Shown: one piece after another, positions 21,606 to 29,344 of the stretch
Layout: each line of letters starts with the position of its first letter
How positions within the stretch are numbered: the first letter of the stretch is position 1
DNA from: a virus
DNA length: 37,228 nt
Direction: 5' to 3' (one strand)
Virus record (IMG/VR): IMGVR_UViG_3300011115_000269
Location: 1 to 37,228 of that record
Position numbers and translations under genes: made by a program
The notes under the pieces: model-generated
The model's database searches: none
What the model was told of the DNA's origin: nothing
Seen by the model: only the letters and a program-made list of their open reading frames with translations

Positions 21606-21725
21606 TTAAAGCCCTCCAGTAGATAATACGCAGTAAGTGCATTGGCTACTTACTGTGAAATAAACAACCATCGGCAATGCGAAGCAGAGCAAGCCTAAGA
21701 AACAACCTTGAATAAATTTAATCAT
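21606..21725 (-). CDS. Small membrane peptide, 39 aa
   Basis: One membrane helix (GCFLGLLCFALPMVVYFTVS) followed by CTYC. It fills the gap between two coupled genes: its ATG is one base after a TAA, and its TAA is one base before the next ATG. It contains the Shine-Dalgarno of the HTH gene. The function is unknown. Confidence 0.6.
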   Translation of the reverse strand: MIKFIQGCFLGLLCFALPMVVYFTVSSQCTYCVLSTGGL

Positions 21726-21726
21726 T

Positions 21727-21969
21727 TTATGCCTCTTCCTTGTGAGCTTCTGCGATTTCGTGCCAGTTTACATCGTCAAGAAATGCCATAGCGTAATCAA
21801 ATGCCAATGATTCTTGAGGGCAATCAGCTTCTAATATTTCGATAGCTCTGAATTTAAAATCGTCGGCTTCCATTCCTTCGTACTCGCCATCATATCCAGC
21901 ATCAAACATCTCGAGATTGATTCTCCAAGTTGCGTAATTAGTCCAGCCGTTGTATTTAGTGTTATTCAT
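21727..21969 (-). CDS. Phage protein of NGWTNYATW type, 80 aa
   Basis: NGWTNYATWRINLEMFD at the N-terminus is a motif I recall from many phage and some plasmid small proteins (DUF7249-like). The remainder is acidic and helical. The overall charge is strongly negative, as in DNA-mimic proteins, but that is only a suggestion. It starts at ATG 21969 with AGGAGTAATACAA upstream. Confidence 0.75.
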   Translation of the reverse strand: MNNTKYNGWTNYATWRINLEMFDAGYDGEYEGMEADDFKFRAIEILEADCPQESLAFDYAMAFLDDVNWHEIAEAHKEEA

Positions 21970-22010
21970 TTGTATTACTCCTGTATAGATACTGCGTTAA
22001 GGTTTACTAC

Positions 22011-22175
22011 TTACTTAGAATTTACTACTAAAGAATATTCCTCGTCAACCATGAATTCGGAATATGTTTGAAGATGAGCTGAGATAATTTCGAACAACTC
22101 ATTAAGTGTGTGTGGATTGTCCAAGTCATTTAGATATGCGTTTGCAATCGCTTGGGTTTTCTCTGTGTGTGTCAT
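22011..22175 (-). CDS. First gene of the leftward unit, 54 aa
   Basis: ATG 22175 has AAAGGA eight bases upstream. The peptide (MTHTEKTQAIANAYLNDLDN, then ELFEIISAHLQTYSEFMV) is helical and acidic. It is the first coding sequence met by transcripts leaving the divergent region leftward. The function is unknown. Confidence 0.68.
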   Translation of the reverse strand: MTHTEKTQAIANAYLNDLDNPHTLNELFEIISAHLQTYSEFMVDEEYSLVVNSK

Positions 22176-22217
22176 GTTGGTATCCTTTATCTACTGTTAA
22201 TCGGTTACGACAGAATC

Positions 22218-22246
22218 AGTATCTTCCTTTTTTAGGCAGTTGTCTA
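22218..22246 (-). promoter_or_regulatory. Candidate leftward early promoter
   Basis: On the minus strand TAGACA (five of six to the -35 consensus) is 17 bases from GATACT (four of six to -10), placing the start about 36 bases before the first early gene. It is a moderate match only. Confidence 0.4.
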
Positions 22247-22426
22247 ATAATATTTAGTTATATAAAACCCAGTCTTTATACTTAGGGTTTACCCTTAGAA
22301 AATAGAGTTCTCGAGCTGGTAATACTAAGCCCTCAACTTAGGCTAAATCGTCTCTAAAGCCCTGTATTGGCTTCTAATTGGATTGTCATGTTGCAGTATA
22401 GTTTCTTTGAACTATAGACAATAATG

Positions 22427-22444
22427 TGTGGTATAAATACAACA
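22427..22444. promoter_or_regulatory. TGTGGT-N6-ACAACA palindrome-like site
   Basis: A family member with one mismatch in the left arm, spacer ATAAAT. It lies in the divergent region. Confidence 0.55.
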
Positions 22445-22506
22445 GTGTCTATCTGCTCTAATGTTAGCACCTACTAACTAAACCCCCTACCCTATCCCCT
22501 GTGATG

Positions 22507-22524
22507 TGTGGTGTAGATACAACA
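22507..22524. promoter_or_regulatory. TGTGGT-N6-ACAACA palindrome-like site
   Basis: It has the same variant left arm as the site at 22427, spacer GTAGAT. The two start 80 bases apart and share ATGTGTGGT. Confidence 0.55.
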
Positions 22525-22606
22525 CTAAGGCAAGGCAATATAGGTGCAACATAGCACCATATATGTGCCAATTTAGACGCTAGTTCCTTTGAAGTTGACT
22601 ATAAAG

Positions 22607-22624
22607 TGTTGTATAGAAACAACA
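22607..22624. promoter_or_regulatory. TGTTGT-N6-ACAACA palindrome
   Basis: Perfect arms, spacer ATAGAA. It is preceded by CTATAAAG as at 22858. A half site, TGTTGT, follows 40 bases on. Confidence 0.65.
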
Positions 22625-22857
22625 TAGGGGGGAGGGGATGTGACTGTGTTGTTAATATTGATGGAGCCTCTAACGCTTACAAAATAGTAAAAAAGGGACA
22701 TAGTCAATAAAACCTAAGCTGTTGATAATAAAGGACAATATAGTGCTTAAATGTTAGGCAATAAAGGAAGGAATCTGCACACCGTAGGGACAGTGTCGTA
22801 CACCACTGCGGAGACAACTCAGCCTATGGAGTCCCGCACAGGAACTGGTCTATAAAG

Positions 22858-22875
22858 TGTTGTATAAAAACAACA
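22858..22875. promoter_or_regulatory. TGTTGT-N6-ACAACA palindrome
   Basis: Perfect arms, spacer ATAAAA. It shares CTATAAAGTGTTGTATA with the site at 22607. TATAAA in the spacer could double as a -10 element. Confidence 0.65.
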
Positions 22876-22898
22876 GTATTGAAACTATATTTAACCTA

Positions 22899-22916
22899 TG
22901 TTGTAAAAAAACAACA
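22899..22916. promoter_or_regulatory. TGTTGT-N6-ACAACA palindrome
   Basis: Perfect arms, spacer AAAAAA. It starts 41 bases after the previous site and ends 18 bases before the candidate late promoter. Confidence 0.65.
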
Positions 22917-22934
22917 CTATTTACTCTTTAACAC

Positions 22935-22963
22935 TTGACTTTTACACAAAAGTATGATATTGT
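22935..22963 (+). promoter_or_regulatory. Candidate rightward late promoter
   Basis: TTGACT, a 17-base spacer, then TATTGT. The -35 is good, the -10 weak. A better -10 (TATGAT at 22953) has too short a spacing. It would give a 5' leader of about 140 bases before the terminase small subunit. Confidence 0.4.
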
Positions 22964-23110
22964 TCCACTATAAAGAACGATAACGCTAAGGCACTATAAA
23001 CCGATAGGATGTATCAGAGATTAAATTCATATAGAAATTAATCATATAGAAACCCTATCTATATAGAAGCAACGTTCTATTAATTTTGTCTCCCTTTAAG
23101 GATAAAGACT

Positions 23111-23530
23111 TTGAGTAACGATGTTCCGATTGTCGAAAAAAAGAAACCGAAGCTAGGTCGTCCACAGAAAGCGGACATCCTTGCTAAGAAAAAAGGACAT
23201 AGGGAAACTCGTGGTCGTCCTGCAGGAGATGCTGCCCGCATAGCTGAGTTCAAGGCTCGTCTGTTAGGTACTAGCGGTGAGAAGATTATTAACACTCTCA
23301 TCTCTAAAGCATTAGACCCTGACGATAAGGACCAAGCTGCTTGTTTGAAGATGTGTATTGATAGGGTTCTACCGTTGTCAGCTTTTGATGCGTCTAAGAA
23401 CTCTGGCGGTACTCCAAGCATCAGTATCAATATCACAGGACTGACTGGCTCTGTAGCTGAGTCTACTCCGGTGATAGAGATGAACGATGCGGACGAGGTT
23501 CAGTTCAAGGAACTCGGCAATGAGAGTTGA
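23111..23530 (+). CDS. terS: Terminase small subunit (putative)
   Basis: A 139-aa protein directly before the large subunit. The N-terminus is basic and AT-hook-like (KKKPKLGRPQ, RETRGRPAGDAA), suited to DNA binding. A helical middle (RIAEFKARLLGTSG, LISKALDPDDKDQAACLKM) suggests oligomerisation. It would recognise the packaging site and load the large subunit. Translation starts at TTG 23111, with AAGGA at a suitable distance. No in-frame ATG is nearby. The identification rests mainly on position. Confidence 0.7.
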   Translation: MSNDVPIVEKKKPKLGRPQKADILAKKKGHRETRGRPAGDAARIAEFKARLLGTSGEKIINTLISKALDPDDKDQAACLKMCIDRVLPLSAFDASKNSGGTPSISINITGLTGSVAESTPVIEMNDADEVQFKELGNES

Positions 23531-23592
23531 TGTCCCTTTAGGGTTGGAGTCTCTGGCAACAGAGCCGCCTAGAGTAATTACTAGGTGTTTGT

Positions 23593-24849
23593 ATGGAACT
23601 TAACTTTGAACTACTGAAGTGGCAGCAAGAGGTCTTTAAGGACCCTACTCGATTCAAAGTAGTTGCTGCTGGTCGTCGTTGTGGTAAGTCTAGGCTTGCA
23701 ACGATGATGCTCATTATTAAGGCATTAGAAGCCCCTGAAGGCTCTGCTGTGTTGTATGTTAGTCCCACGCTGGGACAGTCCAGACAGATTATCTGGGACA
23801 GTCTGCTAGAGTTGGGTAGACCGGTGATTAAATCAGCACACATCAATAACTTGGATGTTACCCTGATTAACGGTCGTAAGATTCATATCAGAGGTGCAGA
23901 TAACCCTGATACGCTTCGTGGCTTGAGTGTGTACTTTTGTGTAATGGACGAGTGTGCCTTTATGAAAGAGGACACTTGGCAGAAGATTGTTCGTGCATCG
24001 TTATCCGACAAGAAGGGTGATGCCATGTTCATCTCTACCCCTGCTGGTCGTAACTGGTTCTACGACATTTATAAGACAGGAATTGACGGCGATGATGAAG
24101 AGTGGAAAGCATGGCACTTTACAACTAAAGACAACGAGACAATCGACCCTAAAGAGGTTGATGCAGCGAAAAAGACCTTATCGTCGTTCGCATTTAAACA
24201 GGAATATGAAGCGTCGTTTGATAACGCTGGTCAGGAAATCTTTAAACAAGAATGGATTAAGTTTGGTGAAGCTCCTCAGTATGGAGACTATGTTATCGCC
24301 ATTGACTTGGCAGGTTTTGAGGAAGTGGCGAAGAACTCAGGTAATTCAAAGAAACGCTTAGACGAATCAGCGATTGCCGTAGCGAAGATTGGTCCCGAAG
24401 GTGATTGGTTCGTTGAGAAGATTATTCACGGACGTTGGGACATTAAAGAGACTGCAGCGAAGATTCTAAGAACTGTAGCTGAGTATCAGCCGATGGCTGT
24501 AGGGATTGAACGAGGAGCATTAAAGAACGCAGTGCATCCTTACTTGAATGACTTAATGCGTAAAAACAATGTGTACTTCCACATACAGGACTTGACACAT
24601 GGAAATAAGAAAAAGACAGAGCGAGTTGCGTGGGCTTTGCAAGGACGGTTTGAACACGGAAGAATTACTCTCAATCAGGATGAAGACTGGGATGAATTTG
24701 TGGACCAACTCATGCAGTTTCCAACAGCTAATGTGCATGATGACTTGGTTGATGCACTAGCCTATGTTGACCAGATGGCAGTATCTAATTATGCTCAAGA
24801 CTACGATGAAGATGATTACGAAGTAATGGATGTTATAAGCGGATACTAA
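23593..24849 (+). CDS. terL: Terminase large subunit
   Basis: A 418-aa packaging motor and nuclease. Walker A is AGRRCGKS at 26-33. Walker B is YFCVMDE ending Asp119-Glu120. The coupling motif is ISTPAG at 147-152. The nuclease domain has Asp238 (VIAIDLAG) and HDDLVDALAY at 382-391. It pumps DNA into the prohead through the portal and makes the cuts. The length is typical of compact terminases and shorter than T7 gp19 (about 586 aa). The 62-base gap after the small subunit has no gene. It ends overlapping the next gene (TAATG). Confidence 0.92.
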   Translation: MELNFELLKWQQEVFKDPTRFKVVAAGRRCGKSRLATMMLIIKALEAPEGSAVLYVSPTLGQSRQIIWDSLLELGRPVIKSAHINNLDVTLINGRKIHIRGADNPDTLRGLSVYFCVMDECAFMKEDTWQKIVRASLSDKKGDAMFISTPAGRNWFYDIYKTGIDGDDEEWKAWHFTTKDNETIDPKEVDAAKKTLSSFAFKQEYEASFDNAGQEIFKQEWIKFGEAPQYGDYVIAIDLAGFEEVAKNSGNSKKRLDESAIAVAKIGPEGDWFVEKIIHGRWDIKETAAKILRTVAEYQPMAVGIERGALKNAVHPYLNDLMRKNNVYFHIQDLTHGNKKKTERVAWALQGRFEHGRITLNQDEDWDEFVDQLMQFPTANVHDDLVDALAYVDQMAVSNYAQDYDEDDYEVMDVISGY

Positions 24850-25253
24850 TGAAACTAGCTGACCTCAAAGGTTTTAACCTTACCCCTGCAGAGATGAACA
24901 AAGTTTTGTATCATCGTGCAAACTTAGCAAATCCCGGAAGAGATGAGCAAGGTAATCCGATTACTATTTATGCTACTGGTATTCAGATTCCTGAAGGACC
25001 TAACAAAGGGAAGTATGTTTCTGTCCCCGGCTTTGTCGGTGGTAAGGTTATTGAGAATGACGACGAGCTATGGAATCTTTGGAAGAAAGACATCATGGAA
25101 GGCAAGTATCCTATATACCCTGATGCCAAGACTCTAAACAAACGAGACCAAGAGTTGCATAAGATTATGGAATTAGATATGCAAGCGATTCCACAGCCAC
25201 AGCCTCAGATTGTTAATCCGATGTATGTCGACCCTATGGGAAGCACTATTTAA
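24849..25253 (+). CDS. Phage protein between terminase and portal, 134 aa
   Basis: A soluble protein with a possible beta-rich middle (ITIYATGIQIPEGPNKGKYV) and a Pro/Gln-rich C-terminus (AIPQPQPQIVNPMYVDP). The family was not recognised. It overlaps both neighbours by TAATG. A virion or packaging accessory role is possible by position. Confidence 0.65.
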   Translation: MKLADLKGFNLTPAEMNKVLYHRANLANPGRDEQGNPITIYATGIQIPEGPNKGKYVSVPGFVGGKVIENDDELWNLWKKDIMEGKYPIYPDAKTLNKRDQELHKIMELDMQAIPQPQPQIVNPMYVDPMGSTI

Positions 25254-25804
25254 TGACTTACATAATTTATTTTTTTTTAGTATTAATTTCTCTACCGATA
25301 ACACTATTGGGATTACTGCTTGCTCCTGTGCTACCTATCTTTGCTGCTAACGAGTTTGGCTGGAGCGATAACCACAGCAAGTTAGATTTTGGTCCAAGAC
25401 TACCTAGCTGGTTATTCTGGTTTATGACTCCAGATAACGACTTACACGGCGATGCAACATTTGTTGAACTCAACGGTAAGAGCTATTGGTCAATGGTGAA
25501 GTGGCTTTGGAGAAACCCTGCTTATGCGTTTGCTCTGAAGTATCTAAACAATCCTTTCTACACCACAGTCGCTGGTGACAAGACAATCAAAGACAATGAC
25601 GGTGCTAAAGAAGGCTGGTGCTTTGTCACCGCTAACGGCTTGTTCCAATTTCGCTATGTGAAACGTATATTTAATACCAACCGTTGTATCTTGGTTAATT
25701 TAGGTTGGAACATCATGGCTTTGGTAGATGACAACGTCAAGGTTAAACCAGACCCATATCAAGCCACTTTCGTATTTTCACCCCGCATCTCAGGATTCAG
25801 ATAA
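25253..25804 (+). CDS. Membrane-anchored phage protein, 183 aa
   Basis: An N-terminal hydrophobic segment (YIIYFFLVLISLPITLLGLL) is followed by a Trp-rich domain (PSWLFWFMTPDNDLHGD, YWSMVKWLWRNPAYAFALKY). This WLWRNPAY pattern is familiar from phage membrane proteins of unknown role (DUF7338-like, name not certain). Its place between packaging genes is curious. It ends overlapping the next gene by TAATG. Confidence 0.68.
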   Translation: MTYIIYFFLVLISLPITLLGLLLAPVLPIFAANEFGWSDNHSKLDFGPRLPSWLFWFMTPDNDLHGDATFVELNGKSYWSMVKWLWRNPAYAFALKYLNNPFYTTVAGDKTIKDNDGAKEGWCFVTANGLFQFRYVKRIFNTNRCILVNLGWNIMALVDDNVKVKPDPYQATFVFSPRISGFR

Positions 25805-26262
25805 TGGATAATTGTCCTCTGTCGTTACAAAACAACAAGGTAAATATCAAGAACCACCTCTACACAATAGAGAATCATGGTCTTGGTCCTACCGACCCTA
25901 GAGAGTCTAATTCAGACTTCTGGAAACAAAAAGCAATGAAATGGATGACGACAGAAGGCTTAGCTCGCGGTCGTCTGTGTGCTAATTGCGAATACTATGT
26001 AAACACTTCCGAAGTTGAAGACTGCATCGCTAACGGTCCAGCCTTTGAATTCAAAACATCTTCTGTTCCGGTCACTCCAAAGTTGGCTGATATTGAAGAA
26101 CATCCTGTAGCTTGGTGTCGTAAGTTTGACATTACTTGTTCCCCTACTCGTACTTGCGATGAGCAAGAGATGGGTGGACCGATTGATGACCAACGAGCAG
26201 AAGTAGAACCTGAATACGCTGATTTAACAAAGTCATCTATTGATGATAACGAAGAGGAATAA
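25804..26262 (+). CDS. Cys-rich phage protein upstream of portal, 152 aa
   Basis: Cysteines are spaced as CANCEYYV...EDC...WCRKFDITC...RTCDEQEMGG, compatible with a metal or iron-sulphur site. The C-terminus is very acidic (DDNEEE). No family name can be given. The AGAGGA inside its last codons is the ribosome-binding site of the portal gene. Confidence 0.68.
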   Translation: MDNCPLSLQNNKVNIKNHLYTIENHGLGPTDPRESNSDFWKQKAMKWMTTEGLARGRLCANCEYYVNTSEVEDCIANGPAFEFKTSSVPVTPKLADIEEHPVAWCRKFDITCSPTRTCDEQEMGGPIDDQRAEVEPEYADLTKSSIDDNEEE

Positions 26263-26263
26263 C

Positions 26264-28237
26264 ATGGCTGATTTAAAGCAAAACGAATATGATGAACCGT
26301 CTGAGTCAGATAAGGACTTAGTTGAGTTCGTTGTTTCTCATACTGACCGCTGGAGAGATTGGCGGGACACTAACTATCTTCAAGACTGGTTAGAATACGA
26401 ACGTATCTTCCGTGGTGTTTGGTCCGCTGAAGACAAGACTCGTGACTCTGAGCGTAGCCGTATCATTTCTCCTGCAACGCAGCAAGCTGTTGAGACTCGT
26501 CACGCTGAGATTGTAGAAGCTATCTTCGGTAACGGTGAATACTTTGATATTCAAGACGACGTAAAAGATGCTGATAAAATTGATGTTAAGCAGCTCAAAG
26601 CATTGATGACAGAAGACCTCGACAAAGAGAAGATTAAGAAGTACATCTCTCAGGTTGAGCTACTTGCTGAAATCTATGGTACAGGCATCGCTGAGATTGT
26701 GATGTCTAAGAAGGCTGAAAAGATTGCCACCACGATGCCAATGCCTGACGGTACGGCAGCGTACGGTGTCATGGAAAAAGAGTATACCTGCATCAAGGTA
26801 AACCCTATCAATCCTAAGAACTTCCTGATTGACCCTAACGCAACTACTGTTGAAGATGCTATGGGTGTGGCTATTGAGAAATATGTCTCTATCCACAAGG
26901 TTGTTGAAGGAATGGAAAAAGGTATCTATCGTAAGGTAGACATCGGACCTGCTGGAGAAGACACAGACTTAGAGCCTACACAAGAGTCTTCACAGTTCCA
27001 AGACGACAAAGTGTTAGTACTTACTTACTACGGTCTTGCACCTCGTGAGTACATCGAACAGTTAGAGAACGAAGGCGGAGAAGTTGTTGACTTGTTCCCA
27101 GATGATTCTACTGCTGACAAATACTCTGACCTAGTAGAGTGTATCATTGTGATTGCTAACGGCGGTAAACTCCTCAAAGCGGAAAAGAATCCGTACATGA
27201 TGAATGACCGTCCTGTTGTTGCTTATCAGGATGATACTGTTCCGGGTCGCTTCTACGGTCGTGGTACTGTAGAGAAGGCTTACAATATGCAAAAAGCCAT
27301 TGACGCTCAATTACGGGCGCACATGGATAGCCTAGCCCTAACCACAGCTCCAATGGTCGCTATGGACGCTACAAGGCTTCCTAGAGGTGCTAAGTTTGAA
27401 GTTAAGCCGGGTAAAGCTATTCTGACTAACGGCAATCCATCAGAAATCCTATTTCCATTTAAGTTTGGCACTACCGACCAAGGTAATATGCAAGCGTCTC
27501 AGAACTTTGAGCGTTTATTGCTACAAGCTACTGGCACAATGGACTCAAACGGTCAGCCTACAGTCAACACTCGTGACGGTGCAGCCCAGATGTCTATGTC
27601 TATAGCCGGTATTATCAAGAAATACAAGCGTACATTGATGAATTTCCAAGAAGATTTTATGGTTCCTTTGATTCAGAAGGCAGCATGGAGATTCATGCAG
27701 TTTGAACCAGAGCGTTATCCTACTGTTGACTTGACATTTATGCCAACAGCGACACTAGGTATCGTTGCTCGTGAGTACGAACAGTCTCAATTAATCGCTT
27801 TATTGCAGACTTTAGGACCTGATACACCTGTATTGCCTATGATTTTGCGTGGAATCGTGGAAAATTCTAGTCTTTCTAACAAAGCTGAGATGATTCAGAA
27901 GTTAGAAGAGATGATGCAGCCTAATCCAGAGCAGCAGCAGAGCCAACAAGCCGCACAACAGCTTACAATGGCTAAAGCACAGGCTGAAATTCAAGTTCTG
28001 GAGTCCACAGCGGCTAAAAACATGGCTGAAGTACAGCAAACAAGTACTGAAACACAGCTTATGCCGATGGAAACACAAGCTAAACTGGCTCAGGGGCTGT
28101 CTGCAAACATTCGTGGAAACAACACTCAGGATGAGTTTGCACAACGAGCCAAGATTGCTGAATTGATGATTAAAGAGAAGGACATCAATAACAAAGGCAA
28201 GATTGTCGAGATGCAAATGCGTAAAAATAATCAATAA
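26264..28237 (+). CDS. Portal protein (head-tail connector)
   Basis: A 657-aa protein. The N-terminal region (RIISPATQQAVETRHAEIVE, AIFGNGEYFDI), the NPKNFLIDPNA segment at about 190 and a VPGRFYGRGTVEKAYNMQKA stretch are typical of large podovirus portals of the P22 gp1 type. The last 100 residues are Gln/Ala-rich helices (QAAQQLTMAKAQAEIQVL), as in barrel-forming portals. It forms the dodecameric channel for DNA entry and exit. ATG 26264 follows GAGGAATAAC. A TTG eight codons upstream is unlikely. Confidence 0.88.
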   Translation: MADLKQNEYDEPSESDKDLVEFVVSHTDRWRDWRDTNYLQDWLEYERIFRGVWSAEDKTRDSERSRIISPATQQAVETRHAEIVEAIFGNGEYFDIQDDVKDADKIDVKQLKALMTEDLDKEKIKKYISQVELLAEIYGTGIAEIVMSKKAEKIATTMPMPDGTAAYGVMEKEYTCIKVNPINPKNFLIDPNATTVEDAMGVAIEKYVSIHKVVEGMEKGIYRKVDIGPAGEDTDLEPTQESSQFQDDKVLVLTYYGLAPREYIEQLENEGGEVVDLFPDDSTADKYSDLVECIIVIANGGKLLKAEKNPYMMNDRPVVAYQDDTVPGRFYGRGTVEKAYNMQKAIDAQLRAHMDSLALTTAPMVAMDATRLPRGAKFEVKPGKAILTNGNPSEILFPFKFGTTDQGNMQASQNFERLLLQATGTMDSNGQPTVNTRDGAAQMSMSIAGIIKKYKRTLMNFQEDFMVPLIQKAAWRFMQFEPERYPTVDLTFMPTATLGIVAREYEQSQLIALLQTLGPDTPVLPMILRGIVENSSLSNKAEMIQKLEEMMQPNPEQQQSQQAAQQLTMAKAQAEIQVLESTAAKNMAEVQQTSTETQLMPMETQAKLAQGLSANIRGNNTQDEFAQRAKIAELMIKEKDINNKGKIVEMQMRKNNQ

Positions 28238-28242
28238 ACCTC

Positions 28243-28271
28243 TTGACAAACGCAGCAGTGTGTGGTAATAT
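28243..28271 (+). promoter_or_regulatory. Strong sigma-70-type promoter within the late unit
   Basis: A consensus TTGACA is separated by exactly 17 bases from TAATAT. The predicted start, near 28278, falls at the left edge of the TGTTGT-N6-ACAACA palindrome. It would drive the scaffold and capsid genes. Confidence 0.75.
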
Positions 28272-28279
28272 CAGCACAC

Positions 28280-28297
28280 TGTTGTAATTTTACAACA
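28280..28297. promoter_or_regulatory. TGTTGT-N6-ACAACA palindrome at promoter start
   Basis: The arms extend to eight bases with spacer TT (TGTTGTAA-TT-TTACAACA). It covers about +3 to +20 of the predicted transcript, so it could be an operator or a 5' mRNA hairpin. Confidence 0.65.
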
Positions 28298-28322
28298 TAA
28301 CTCCCATTTAAAGGATAAAGTT

Positions 28323-28580
28323 ATGACACCAGAATTACAAGCATATTACGACAATCGTTTTAGTACGATGGCTACGCAGGGCTGGCAGGATTTAGTAGAC
28401 GATGCTAAGGAAATCTTTAAAGCGGTCAACAATCTTGCACCTGTAGCTAACGAGCAGGACCTGTTCTATCGAAAAGGACAACTTGACATCCTTCAGTGGT
28501 TGTTAAGCCTTAAAGATAGTTCTGCTGCAGCTTATGAGCAACTTATCAACGACTCTGCGGGAGCAGCTCAGGATGAGTAG
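28323..28580 (+). CDS. Small phage structural-region protein, 85 aa
   Basis: A helical protein (MTPELQAYYDNRFSTMATQG, GQLDILQWLLSLKDSSAAAY) of a kind often found just before scaffold genes. Function unknown. The leader CTCCCATTTAAAGGATAAAG before ATG 28323 closely resembles the leader of the terminase small subunit gene (23090-23107). It overlaps the HNH start. Confidence 0.7.
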   Translation: MTPELQAYYDNRFSTMATQGWQDLVDDAKEIFKAVNNLAPVANEQDLFYRKGQLDILQWLLSLKDSSAAAYEQLINDSAGAAQDE

Positions 28581-29052
28581 CAAACAATGCTCATGTTGTA
28601 AGGTAGAAAAAGATGTTTCTTTGTTTAGTAAGAACATTTCTCGCAAAGATGGTTTACATCCGTCTTGTAAAGAATGTAAAAACAAAGGAAATCTCAAGTA
28701 CCACCAAAACAACCGAGAAAAAGAAGTACAGTATTCTCGAAAATACTATCAGCAAATCGGGAGATTTGAAACTGATAAGCTGAGAGAAAGAGAAGCAAAA
28801 CGAAGAGCTAGTAAATTAAAAGCAACCCCTTCGTGGCTTTCTGAATCACAGTTATTAGCAATAAAGTGTAAATATTCTCTAGCGACAATGTTTACAAAAT
28901 GTAGTGAAGTGCCTTACGCTGTAGACCATATTGTTCCTTTAAGAGGTAAAACAGTATGTGGTCTTCATGTACCTTGGAACTTACAAGTTATCACAGTTGA
29001 AGAGAACTTGAAAAAAAGTAACAAGCTACAAGGAGATTTATCTTATGCCTAG
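28573..29052 (+). CDS. HNH endonuclease, homing-type
   Basis: A 159-aa protein. An N-terminal zinc module (CSCCKVEKDVSLFSKN, CKECKNKGN) and basic linker precede an HNH core (YAVDHIVPLRGKTVCGLHVP, WNLQVITVEENLKKSNK). ATG 28573 overlaps the stop of the 85-aa gene, and its tail contains the ribosome-binding site and ATG of the following gene. An insertion at a gene border is likely. Confidence 0.85.
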   Translation: MSSKQCSCCKVEKDVSLFSKNISRKDGLHPSCKECKNKGNLKYHQNNREKEVQYSRKYYQQIGRFETDKLREREAKRRASKLKATPSWLSESQLLAIKCKYSLATMFTKCSEVPYAVDHIVPLRGKTVCGLHVPWNLQVITVEENLKKSNKLQGDLSYA

Positions 29053-29293
29053 ACGCTTATTTGAATTCCTCTGTGAAGAGGGGCATTTACAGGAGAATTT
29101 AGTCTCTGATGAGGTGACTAAGTTAACCTGTGAAGTTTGCGGTAAAGATTCAAACAGAATCGTATCAGCACCACGCATTAACCTCGAGCCGTTCTCTGGG
29201 ATTTATCCTAGTGCTACAGCAAGATGGGAACGCAATAGAGCTGAGAAGATGAAGATTGAACGGAAACGCAACGAGGGCAAAGACAATTCGTAA
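29045..29293 (+). CDS. Zinc-ribbon protein (FmdB-like), 82 aa
   Basis: PRRLFEFLCEEGHLQENLV, then LTCEVCGKDSNRI gives a C-GH...CxxC zinc ribbon like FmdB-type proteins found before scaffold genes in other phages. The C-terminus is a basic helix (WERNRAEKMKIERKRNEG). AGGAGA eight bases before ATG 29045 lies in the HNH gene. Confidence 0.72.
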   Translation: MPRRLFEFLCEEGHLQENLVSDEVTKLTCEVCGKDSNRIVSAPRINLEPFSGIYPSATARWERNRAEKMKIERKRNEGKDNS

Positions 29294-29344
29294 GAACCTT
29301 TGCATTTTATAAATCCTACAATCCATTTGGGACAGGAGACAAGT

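Larger units (their letters stand above)
22176..23110. other. Divergent non-coding region, candidate origin and control region
   Basis: About 935 bases without a supportable gene lie between the leftward early and rightward late units. It contains five TGTTGT/TGTGGT-N6-ACAACA palindromes plus a half site at 22647-22652. It also has a C-rich tract (22483-22500), a G-rich tract GGGGGGAGGGG (22627-22637), a GGTGC/GCACC hairpin (22543-22558), several ACTATAAA motifs, and phased CATATAGAAA repeats at 23028 and 23043. An origin, promoters and the packaging site beside the terminase gene are all plausible here. Confidence 0.7.

Noticed and set aside
22776-22860. Structured-looking, less AT-rich stretch considered as a tRNA or ncRNA gene
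   Set aside because: No cloverleaf, T-loop or acceptor stem could be drawn. No tRNA was found anywhere in the window.
22427-22916. CRISPR-like array from the repeated palindromes
   Set aside because: Copies are only 18 bp and spacing is irregular (80, 100, 251 and 41 bases), with no cas genes.
26240-26263. Upstream TTG start for the portal gene
   Set aside because: ATG 26264 has a proper GAGGA upstream, and the extension overlaps the preceding gene.
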